DNA from: Fulvia fulva
Lineage: Eukaryota; Ascomycota; Dothideomycetes; Mycosphaerellales; Mycosphaerellaceae
NCBI RefSeq assembly: GCF_020509005.1
Contig: NC_063017.1
Location: 3,596,001-3,660,000 of the forward strand
DNA: 64,000 bases
Reading direction: 5' to 3'
Each line of letters opens with the position of its first letter. The stretch's first letter is position 1. Below the pieces are notes generated by a model, which ran no database searches, had not been told where the DNA came from, and saw nothing but the letters and a program-made list of their open reading frames with translations. This document shows, one piece after another, positions 43,801-54,936 of this stretch. The position numbers and the translations under genes were made by a program.

Positions 43801-46800
43801 ACTAGACAGTACGCTTAAGAGACAAGGGTGCTACATCGTAGTAGGAGACTTTAATATACACTACCCTTCCTAGGAAAGCCTTATATAGCCGCACCCTATA
43901 GCCGACGAAGTACTCGACTTGATAGCGAGTAACGTAATTGCCCTTAATACCCCGAAGGACCTAGGCACCTAGAAGAGAGGGGGACTCTAAGGCACGATCG
44001 ACCTCTCCTAGATCTTAGATAGCTACTACTATATAGTATCCTTCTATAGGATCGAATATAAACTCGAGGCGTCGTTAGACTATATACTAGCTAGGACCTC
44101 TATTACGATCTAGATATAATATATACTAGCGAGGACCCCTAAGCTAAACTAGGGAAAGGCCTACTAGGCTAATATCTAGGTATACCTCGACGACTCCGAG
44201 AGGCTAGTCTAGATCGCGTAGTAGTAATATAATAGTAAAGACGAGATAGACGAGGTAGTCTAAGGGTTAATAGACGAAATAAGAAAAGCGACCTTACTTC
44301 ACGTTCCGCTTACCTAACTAACGACATAGTCTAAACTATACTAGACGCCGGAGTGTACTACGGTAGTAAGAGAAGTAAGGAGAGCCCGCCGGGTGTGGAC
44401 GAGCAGCTATAGCGAGGAGGCCTAGAACGTATATAGGGAGGTATACTAACAGAAGAAAGCTATAATACGAAGGGAGAAAGTAGTCGGCTAGAGGGCTATA
44501 GTAGAAGAAATCGCCGGCAAGCTAGAGAGGATATAGAAGCTAGCGAAATGGGCCCGACAGGACCCTATATAGGGCCCCTCCTTCTCTATCCTAGCGCTAC
44601 AATCGCCTAGTAGCCCGGTTAGCGACCCCGAGGCTAAGGCGCGTCTACTAGCTAGCAAGTTCTTCCCGCCCCTAGTCGAGGCTAATCTAAGCGATATAAA
44701 TAGCTCTACTCCCCTAGCCCCTAGTATCGCGGTCTAATAGGAGGTGTCCGAGGGAGAAGTTGCCGCTATACTAAGGAAGTTACCGGCGAAGAAAGCCCCG
44801 GGGCCGGATAGGATCCTAAACGAGCTACTAAAGAAGTGTAGAGATCAACTAGCCCTAGTAGTTATAGCGATCTTTAACGCCTACCTATAGACCGGGTACC
44901 ACCCGATAGCCTTTAAACAATCGACGACAGTAGTCCTGCGTAAGCCGTAGAAGGAAGACTATATATAGGTGAAGTCGTACCGCCTAATTGCGCTCCTTAA
45001 CACTCTTAGGAAGGCGCTTAAGAAGCTAGTTATAACGAGACTCTCCGAGGCGGTAGAGGAACACTCCCTACTCCCGGACACCTAGATCGGTACGCGCCTA
45101 TAGCGATCGACGCTATCCGCGATAGAACTTATCACCTCTTAGGTAAAGGCTATCTAGTATAAGAATAGGGACAAGGTGGCTTCCTTACTTAGCCTAGACA
45201 TATCGGGAGCCTTCGACTACGTGTTATACCCGCGGCTACTCTATATCCTAAGGTCGAAAGGACTCCCTAAGTAGCTTGTCAACTTCGTACGGTCCTACCT
45301 CTAAAACCGTAGTACGTCGATCCTAGTCGGCTAGTATAGAAGCCTATTTTAAGTAGTCTATACTAGAATCCCGTAAGGCTTAACGCTAGTACCTATTCTG
45401 TTCCTCTTCTTTATAGCGACGCTACTCCTAGCCCTAGAATCCTAGAACACCGCTACGAGCGGCTTCGTAGACGACATAAACATCCTAGCGTAGTCTTCCT
45501 CGACTAAGGAGAACTATAGGCTACTAGAAGAGAAGCATAAGATCTACGAGGACTAGGCTAGGAGGCACGGGGCTCGGTTTGCCCTAGAAAAGTATAATCT
45601 AATACACTTTACGCGCCGGCCACGGTTCTATAATATATAAGCTTCTATCTAGATATAGGGGCACACGACTAACCCGGTAAATCAGCTTAGGATCCTCGGA
45701 CTATAGGTGGACCCGGCGCTACGGTAGAGGAAGTACGTATAGGCAATATTACGGAAAGCTAAACAGAATATAGCATTATACTAGAGGCTCACTACGTCTA
45801 TATAGGGGGCGGACTTCCGGTAGTTACGACTTCTATATACGGCTATTATACGGCCAGTCCTTACCTATAGTAGCTAAGTGTAGTCCTTAGGCGAGAGGGC
45901 CTACTTATCGAAGGGACTCGTCGCGCCGCTAGCGAAGATCTAAAACTAATGCCTAAGGAAGGTTACCGGGGCATATAAGTCGATACTAACGAGGATACTT
46001 AAGCACGAGACCGCTATACCGCCGATCGACCTATATATCTAGGGACTACGGACCTCCTACTTAGGCAAGTCGGCATAGTACCTAGTATAGAAGGTTATCG
46101 CTAGTATAGTCGTAAGGGCCCGCGAATTAGTACTAGCGTATAGGGGCATTCGACCCGGAAACGAGCCGAACTACCGGGCAAGGGACGAATAGCTAGTAAT
46201 ATAATAGGAAGGTAAGAAATCGTTTATAGAGCAACTATAGAAAGAGAGGTAGAACAACTAGGTTATAGGGTATAGTAGACGCCCTTAGCTAGCGGGACAA
46301 CCTAAGGAATAGTTAGCTACAAAATCCGCGGTCAAGCACCCCCCGAAGCTTATCTACTACCGCCTTACGAGGGTATAGAGTAGTATAGTAACCTAACTAC
46401 GAAGCGAACACATCGGCCTCTAGGGGTATCTATTATAGAGGAAGGTTCTAGGATACACGAATACTAGCTGCCCCTACGGCTATCGCTCCTAGAACGTACG
46501 GTACGTACTCCTCGTCTATCCGAGGTAGTCGCTAGGAAGGGGGGAGTGGATAGCAAAGGCGAGGAACCGGACGATTAGGGCACTTCTTAACAACGCTAAG
46601 GACCTACGGCGTATTACGAACTAGATACTAGAGAAGGGCTAGCTAGAACAGTACCGCCTAGTAGGAACAGTATAGGAAGAGAGGATACGACGTAGCGCGA
46701 CGAGACCGGCTAGGAGCGGGGGCTAACGGGGTAGTGACATAGACTACGTACGTTTAGAGGGAAAGCTAAACTAGATAAGGAGTAGTCGGGGGCGGGAAGG

Positions 46801-46904
46801 GTTTTTACCTATTCGGGTTTCCCTTTGTATATAACAATAGATATATACCTATATAGGCCGGATAGGGTCCTAGAACAGGGGAATGACAAATCTATCTATC
46901 TATA
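43801..46904 (+). mobile_element. Degenerate LINE family 2, 3' part following the module
   Basis: It starts in the endonuclease region at CTAGACAGTACGC and contains the RT: KAPGPDRIL at ~44790-44820, LSLDISGAFD at ~45185-45220 and FVDD at ~45462-45474. A C-terminal zinc-like segment is near 46460-46510. The 3' end is GGGTTTTTACC, then a GGCCGGA motif and a TCTA tail at 46890-46904. It is either the continuation of copy 2 past an inserted module, or the 3' half of a second module-LINE chimera. Confidence 0.75.
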
Positions 46905-49374
46905 TAGGGAGGTATACTAATAGAAGAAAGCTACGATACGGAGGGGGAAAGTAGTCGGCTAGAGAGCTATAGTAGAAGAAATCGCCGATAAGCTAGCGAG
47001 GATATAGAAGCTAGCAAAATAGGCCCGATAGGACCCTATATAGGGCCCCTCCTTCTCTATCCTAGCGCTATAATTGCCTAGTAGCCCGGTTAGCGACCCC
47101 GAGGCCAAGGCGCGTCTACTAGCTAGTAAGTTCTTCCCGCCCCTAGTCGAGGCTAATCTAAGCGACATAAATAGCTCTACTCCCCTAGCCCCTAGTATCG
47201 CGCTCTAATAGGATATATCCGAGGGAGATATTACCGCTATACTTAGGAAGTTACCGGCGAAGAAAGCCCCGGGGCCGGATAGGATCCTAAACGAGCTACT
47301 AAAGAAGTGTAGAGATCAACTAGCCCTAGTAGTTATAGCGATCTTTAACGCCTACCTATAGACCGGATCCTACCTAATAGCATTTAAATAATTGATAATA
47401 GTAGTCCTACGTAAGCCGTAAAAGGAAGAATATACGTAGGTAAAGTCGTACCGCCTAATTACGCTCCTTAATACTCTTAGGAAGGCGCGTAAGAAGCTAG
47501 TTATAACGAGACTCTCCGAGGCGGTAGAGGAGTACTCCCTACTCCCGGACACCTAGATAGGTACGCGCCTATAGCGATCGACGCTATCCGCGATAGAACT
47601 TATCACCTCTTAGGTAAAGGCTATCTAGTATAAGAATAGGGACAAGGTGGCTTCCTTACTTAGCCTAGACATATCGGGAGCCTTTAACTACGTATTATAC
47701 CCGCGGCTACTCTATATCTTAAGGTCGAAAGGACTCCCTAAGTAGCTTATTAACTTCGTACGGTCCTACCTCTAAAACCGTAGCACGTCGATCCTAGTCG
47801 GTTAGTATAAAAGCCTATTTTAAGTAGTCTATACTAGAATCCCGTAAGACTTAACGCTAGTACCTATCCTATTCCTCTTCTTTATAGCGACGCTACTCCT
47901 AGCCCTAGAATCCTAGAACACCGCTACGAGCGGCTTCGTAGACGATACGAATATCCTAGCGTAGTCGTCCTCGACTAAGGAGAACTATAGGCTACTAGAA
48001 GAGAAGTATAAGATCTATAAGGACTAGGCTAGGAGGTATAGGGCTCGGTTTGCCCTAGAAAAGTAGAACCTTATATACTTTATACGCCGGCTACTGTTCT
48101 ATAATATATAAGCTTCTATCTAGATATAGGAGTATACGACTAACCCGATAAACTAGCTTAGGATCCTTAGACTATAGGTAGACCCGGCGCTACGGTAGAG
48201 GAAGTACGTATAGGCAATATTACGGAAAGCCGAACAGAATATAGTATTATACTAGAGGCTCACTACGTCTATATAGGGGGCGGACTTTCGGTAGTTACGA
48301 CTTCTATATACGGCTATTATACGGCTAGTCCTTACCTATAGTAGCTAAGTATAGTCCTTAGGCGAAAGGGCCGGCCTATTAAAGGGACTCGTCGCGCCGT
48401 TAGCGAAGATCTAAAACTAATGCCTAAGGAAGGTTACCGGGGTATATAAGTCGATACTAATAAGGATACTTAAGTACGAGACCGCTATACCGCCGATCGA
48501 CCTATATATCTAGGGACTACGGGCCTCCTACTTAGGTAAGTCGGTATAGTACCTAGTATAGAAGGTCATCGCTAGCGTAGTCGTAAGGGCCCGCAAATTA
48601 GTACTAGCGTATAGAGGCATTCGACCCGGAAACGAGCCGAACTACCGGGTAAGGGACGAATAGCTAGTAATATAATAGGAGGGTAAGAAATCGTTTATAG
48701 AGCAACTATAGAAAGAGAGGTGGAACAACTAGGTTATAGGGTATAGTAGACGCCCTTAGCTAGCGGGATAACCTAAGGAATAGTTAGCTACGAAATCCGC
48801 GGTTAAGTACCCCCCGAAGCTTATCTACTACCGCCTTACGAGGGTATAGAGTAGTATAGTAACCTAACTACGAAGCGAACATATCGGCCTCTAGGGGTAC
48901 CTATTATAGAGGAAGGTTCTAGGATACACGAATACTAGCTGCCCCTATAGCTATCGCTCCTAGAACGTACGGTACGTACTCCTCGTCTATCCGAGGTAGT
49001 CGCTAGGAAGGGGGGAGTAGATAGTAAAGGCGAGGAACCGGACGATTAGGGCACTTCTTAATAACGTTAAGGACCTACGGCGTATTACGAACTAGATACT
49101 AGAGAAGGGCTGGCTAGAATCGTATCGCCTAGTAGGAGTAGTATAGGAAGAGAGGACACGATATAGCGCGACGAGACCGGCTAGGAGCGGGGACTAATAG
49201 GGTAGTAATATAGACTACGTACGTTTAGAGGGAAAGCTAATCTAGATAAGGAGAGGTCGGGGGCGGGTAGGGTTTTTATCAATTCGGGTTTCCCTTTTTA
49301 TATAATAATAGATATATACCTATATAGGCCGAATAGGGTCCTAGAATAGAGGAATAACAAATCTATCTATCTAT
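46905..49374 (+). mobile_element. Degenerate LINE family 2, copy 3 (5'-truncated)
   Basis: It begins at GGGAGGTATACTAATAG, equivalent to about 44427 in the preceding copy, directly after that copy's TCTA tail. It runs through the RT (LSLDISGAF at ~47660, FVDD at ~47936) to its own GTTTTTATC 3' region and TCTA tail at 49361-49374. It is very similar to 44427-46904 and shares most RIP sites. No convincing target duplication was found. Confidence 0.75.
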
Positions 49375-50305
49375 TTAGCGCCCTCCTTATATTAGTTCTT
49401 AGAGCGGTTATTGTAAAAGAAGTCGTAGGTTCGCTATAGTTTTTAATAGCTGTTATATTTCTTTGTACTAGTAGGGATATTAAAGCTTAAGGGAAGAGCT
49501 AGGCGGTTAGATATCTTATTAGCTATAGCGACAATTACTATTAGTAATTAGAAAGTAGAAGGCGATACTAAGCGGCGTATTCAATAGTCGTAGAGTATAA
49601 TTACTAGTATTTACTAGGGTCACGAGGAGAAAGGAAAGAAGGTTCTTATAATATTAGTAGTTTATAGAAGTTAGTATCTCGGACGACGCGTATATATTAA
49701 TGATACGCAAAGGACTATAACGCGCTAGTGACTAATCTTACGTGGTAATTAGTAGTCCTCTTTACTTATATATAATAACTTCAATAACTTAACTTTACAA
49801 TTAATCTTAAAGCCTATTTACTATTAACTACTATAAACTACTCTTAGTATAACTACTACTATCGCGATCCCTATCGAGTCCTTATTACCGCGAAGCTATA
49901 CTACCCCTATTAGCACCTTTCTAGGTTGTGTCCTCGTCTAGCTATCTAGGTAGCCGGGAGGAGAAATATTAGAAGAATCTAACTTCCTAGTCGGGCTGCC
50001 TATAGCAGGCTACGCTTCGCTAAGAGCACATACTCCGCTTACCTTTACTCCAGTGCTCGCAAGCTCGCACGTCGTTACGGCGCGGAGTTACGCGGTATGT
50101 CGCAACTATAGTAGGTAACATCTATGGTTAAGGTAGATGCTAATGCCTTAGGCAGTACACTGTTTTGAAGTACTAATAAGAAGCTAGCTTGGCACTTCCC
50201 TTAGCTGAATATCGCACGCTCACTATTGCCTTCGCACTACTGCTCTTACTGACGCTGCTCGAGTGCTCGTACCTCGCACGTCGCAGCTAGCGTTCGAACG
50301 TAGCT
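49375..50305. other. Right edge of the repeat island
   Basis: TA-rich degraded sequence to about 49960, then mixed sequence with normal CA/TG content. GCTCGCAAGCTCGCACGTCG (~50055) is echoed by GCTCGTACCTCGCACGTCGC (~50265), a pair of related short motifs about 210 bp apart. No frame or known motif was identified. Confidence 0.35.
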
Positions 50306-53300
50306 CAGGAAATGGTTCACTTGGCGAATAAGCTCGGGACGAGAGCGTCATCGAGAGCGTCTCAAGAAGGAAAAGGCATTGAAGGCCAAGAAGGCGCGGT
50401 ATGAATAAGAGAAGGCATCCAAGACGGTGGCGGCTGGAGGGTCCACGGTCATCGAGGAAGAAGATGGAACAACCCCCTCGCCCACGTGACTCGATCACAA
50501 TTCGATCAGCCAGGTCTCGAGTCGGGACAGTGAAGGTGAGGCGTCGCCGACCACAGGCCGTGACAGTAGCAAGGACGCCAGCATTAAGCCCGCCAGCCGG
50601 GTCATGTCTTCTCCAAAGCTACAGCCTGAAGCGACATACAAGAGCCATACTCGGGTGCTTCAGAGCAAACTCGACCTGAACAGAGGACTAGTGGATGCTA
50701 CGACCGACTATGGAAGCACAGAAGCGACACCAAACCCTCGCGATCTGCCCGTTCCTATGACACGTGGCTCATCTGAGCGGCAGCGTCGTCCGTCCAGTCC
50801 AACGGCCCCCTTGGTTCGTCAGCCTGCTGGCGTCTCCGAGACAAATGTGTCAGTTCGCGCTCGTTCAGCCGGCATACCTCACCCCTCTCTTTCGACTAAG
50901 CTCTCGAGATGGCCGTCAGAGCCGCTCAACAGGACTCGAGGCTGAATCGCGCGATGCACGGCTTCGGACCCCCAGACCCAGTTAAACGAGCCATACACAA
51001 GATCAGGAGTGAGCATTCGTGGCGAATGGAAGAAAACGGGCTCAACTTCGGGGAAATAATCAGCAAGAACAAGAAAGTGCTGAGGGAGTGCGCCAGGCCC
51101 AGTGTGCAAACAGAGCCAAGCCTCTCGAGAGGAGTCGCCAGACTGCACGCGATCAAGCTGAGGCGCCTACCTTGCCCACGCTAATCCTGGGAAACACTCA
51201 GCCTCTTAGGAAGCTGGCTCAATTCGCTGCGTCCATCGTGCCTTCTGAGCATTATTCCGGGGTCGCGAGGATCGCCGAACTTGAGGGCCTGCCCATTACT
51301 ACTCCAGTTGTCGACACTCAGGCACCAGGCAGACTTGTTGCAGAGGCCCAGCGAGAAGATGGCGAGTTGGCTGCCAAGCGCCAGCGCACCGGGTTCATTG
51401 AGAGGCCGCTGAAGGACAGCACTGCTGCAGTGCAATTTCAGCGAGGACCCAGATGTCGCTGACTCTCAGCGCGTCGGTCTCAAGTATGGGTCCCTCAGGT
51501 CGGATCCGGTGACTGGAGACCTGAGCCGAATTCCTGGTTCCATTGCAAGCTCGATGTGGCGGATGCTCTATGACTACCCTGTTGATCGATATTCAGTGCA
51601 GGCGAAGACGAGTGGGACGAGTCCCTTTGAGGCGGTCGAGATAGAGCAGAGTGGCAGGGATGCTTCTTCACAGAACAAGAGCCAGCGTACTACTGAGACT
51701 ACTGAGAGCCTGACGCAGGACAGCCCGACTGTCGGGCATCCACCTAACTTCAGCAAGCGCCCAGCTGCCGTTGACCATGTACCCCTCCCAGCTGGTAATC
51801 ACGAGGCTGATCGAATCACCGAGACTCCTCGTCTCGACTCCTCACACGAGTCGCGGCGAGATGAGCCTTTCGCTGAATCGTCAGTGCAGATGAGGCTGAG
51901 CGCGGCCAGAGAGATGTCGAAGAAGCGAAAGCGAGAGGATGACGCTCGACAGCCTGATGCCGAAGCCACTAAGCAGGAAGACAACACACTTTCTGACGAG
52001 CAGGACATCCCAGGGTAGGGCATCGCTACAGCACAGCCTGATATCACAGCTCTTCAAGAGGTAACCAGCCGAGTACCTGACGAGCAGAACCACGCAGCGC
52101 AGAGCGTCGCTACGGTACAGCCTGTCATCAAGAAGGCCTCGTATGCCACCGTCGCCCCGACTCTGGCATCCATTGATATCAGATTGCCCTCGTTTTCTAT
52201 CCTCGTCCTGCGCGAGATGCCGGCTCCTCCACCGGCATCATGTGTCTACCCTTTCATCAAGAGAGTACCTCGTACGGTCTCACCAGTCATGCTCGAGCTG
52301 CGCGGTCAGCAAATGCAACGTGACGGAATCAACAACGCTGGGACTTACATCAAGAATATACTTGATGCTGAGCTTGCAGCTCGGTCCGATCTGCACCATG
52401 GTGGAAATTCGGTGAAGGATGCCTCTTCTGCGCCAGAGACAGTCGGGGAGCAACCACGAGAAGAGCAACCAAAAGTAGCCGCTCCTGCCACGGAAGCTCA
52501 AGTCACCGTCAATCAGCGCTTGGTGACTGAAGCTGAAGGCCAGACAGATGGTTCGGAGACCTCCGCAGCAATTCCCGAACTCAGCTTCGAACAGTTCAAG
52601 AATCTCCTGATCTCCGACATCTTTCGCGAAGATGAGCTACCGATCATATACAAGACCTATCAAGATAACCAGCTCCCGTTCATCGAGGCTACCGAAAGCA
52701 ACATTGTTCGCGCGGCAGAGCTTGTGCAGAATGAGGTTCTCAATGTCAACTACCCAGCATTTTATGGAGCTATCGCTTCTTGGTTCGGTGCTGTTGTCAC
52801 TTCTTGCCTCAATGGCACTATCGCGGGCCAGCAGATATCTCAGCCGGAGCTGATTGATACGTATATGGAGGATGCGCCAGCGCCCGAGCCTGCAATGGGC
52901 CAGGAGACATCTGAGGCTCAGCTCTCCGAACCCCACCCAGACGATGGTATGGAGTGGGAGGCTACTGGGTTTGCTTCACCGAGCCCAAGTCCAGCCATCT
53001 TTCCCGTTATTGGTAGCGCAGCGTCACCAGTGCCAGGTTCTGCCATCTCTGCAACCTCAACACATTACGGCTCCGCTTCTCCAACCTGCCAGAAGCTTAT
53101 GATGTTGGAGCAGCAGGTACTGAGCTCCAACTTTGCCATGAGTTGGCCAGAGCACTTCGAGATCTTCAAGTGCATGTTGTGCCTTGTAAGCAACAGTGAG
53201 AACGATGCGAGTGTGGAACTGTGGCTGGACTCTCCAGATCCGTTGCACAACACCGGAGGCGATTTTCGTTGGTGGTGGAAGACTCGTGTCGGGCTCCGGG

Positions 53301-54226
53301 AAATGAACAAGCTTGGAAAGGTGCTTGTTCGAGACAGGGACGACTGCGAGGCTAAGCAGCGACAACGACGACGCAGCGCATTCGCAGACCCTGTAGCGAC
53401 TGGCCAGGCTCAAGCTCGTACTCAGCAGTCAAGTGTTGTGCCAGGACCGTCGCATTCAAATCAGCAGACTGCTCAGCAGAGCAATACGATCCGCAATACA
53501 CCTTCTGGCACGCCTTCTGGTACCGCTGCTAGTGCGCCACCTCGCGCACAGCCAATTCGGACTGCTGCACCCGCAACTTCGGCCCAGCAGTCTCATACAC
53601 CGAGGCGGACTGGACCATGGGTTGAGATCGATATTCTGAAAGCACAGCTGAAGACCCTATGGGACACCACAACTTTATGGCGGCCCATAAGATTCAAGAT
53701 TATCGAGATCATCATCGTTCTCGGTCGCATCCATCACAGCGGACCCAATGGCCGAGCTCAGATTGAGAGGTGGATGTCGTCTCACAACATGAACTCCGCA
53801 CTTGCTCAACCACGCCGAGAATTCTACATGGTGTACTATACTCGATATACTCTCCACTCTGATGAATACGGCCTTGGACAATTTTTTGCAGAGCAGAGTG
53901 TGTATTTCCTTCGTCAACTCGTCAACAAACAAGAGGGCGAACTCTGTAAGTTCTACGATCAGGGGGGCGACTGGGTGCCACTAGAGCGCACCATCTTGGC
54001 TATTCTGGGTCATCTTTCTACAATGGACAAAGTTCCGGTTGTCAAAGACGCCGTCGAGACCTGGCTCAACAGTAAAGATCCTTTCGATCCTGATAACGCA
54101 CGTGCACTGTACTGGCGTGGTCTGTGGGAGGCGCAGAAGAAGGACAGTGGCCTACCCCTACTTTTGGATCAGAAGAAGATTGACTACCAGAAAGACATCA
54201 GTCAACAGGGCAATTCTCGCTTCTAA
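50306..54226 (+). pseudogene. Orphan gene remnant next to the island, C-to-T stops and frame breaks
   Basis: Coding-like sequence runs in frame 0 from ~50306 to ~50935 with TAA at 50406 and TGA at 50487. It continues in frame 1 to ~51440 with TAA at 50983 and TGA at 51010, then in frame 2 to the stop at 54224 with TAG at 52016. The N-terminal part is basic (RERHRERLKKEKALKAKKARY), the middle is Ser/Pro/Gln-rich, and the last ~735 codons are open. Within these, two similar helical blocks appear: KLMMLEQQVLSSNFAMSWPEHFEIF followed by VELWLDSPDP, and a later block with ERTILAILGHLSTMDKVPVV followed by VETWLNSKDPF. I recognise no family. The first two frame joins could be introns, but no good splice sites were seen. 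The 3' two thirds (52019-54226) might still be expressed. Confidence 0.6.
51998..52129 (+). repeat. In-frame internal repeat of the orphan gene, 84-bp offset
   Basis: 51998-52045 and 52082-52129 are related 16-codon units (DEQ....[stop or Q]..ATxQPxI). The premature TAG at 52016 in unit one lies exactly where unit two has CAG, which supports a C-to-T origin of the stop. Confidence 0.6.
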
Positions 54227-54936
54227 GAAGATGAACGAGCATCTGCTTGGTCACGGCAGGATAAGCTGTCGGCTGATTGGAATGGTGGACTGATGCAGCA
54301 ATATCAGCGTTTCGCATGTTGGGTGCTGTTTATGGCGCAGACGGAGGTAGATGAGAGCGTCATTGTGTTTGGACAGGAGGTCACAGGTGTCAAAGAAGCT
54401 CTTTGTTTTGTGTACAATCAATTTTGTAGGATGTCCACGAAGACCTTTGCTCAAACTCATGTTGTCACCGCGAGACCATCAATCTCATAGTCTGTCTGTG
54501 ATATATAGATGTAAGTGAGCGTCTGAATAGACCGAGCCTCTCAAATTCATCGCTTATGTGGTGTACGGCCGAGCTGCAGGAGTAGGCTTCTAGTCAAGCT
54601 GCCTTGCTCTTTGTGGCGAATGAGGCGTAGTTTACATCAAAATGTCGTTTATATCTGAAAGTGGTCATAATCTCGTAATAGTGGACATGCTACAGCAGCA
54701 CTTTATTGAGCAAGACTCTATAGGAGGGAAGGAACAACTTCCGGCTAAGCGCTGAAAGATCGAGACTGATGTCACAAGCAAATGCTCTATTCACTGTGTC
54801 ACGGGTCTTGGCAGATGCTTGGCGAATCAAGCGTAGCGGCTTATTTGAGATGATTGTTCCGCCTCTCTGTCTACCCAGCACCCCGCGGACTATGGTCTGG
54901 AATTGCTATGCTACTAGTCTACGGTTTCCGGTAAAC
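54227..54936. other. Intergenic, convergent 3' ends
   Basis: The region lies between the orphan gene (+) and the epoxide hydrolase remnant (-). Short frames only; nothing recognised. Confidence 0.4.

Noticed and set aside
52012..52035. Very short intron removing the TAG at 52016 (GTAGGG...ACAG)
   Set aside because: It would be under 25 bp, below any known fungal intron size, and the aligned internal repeat is contiguous through this position.
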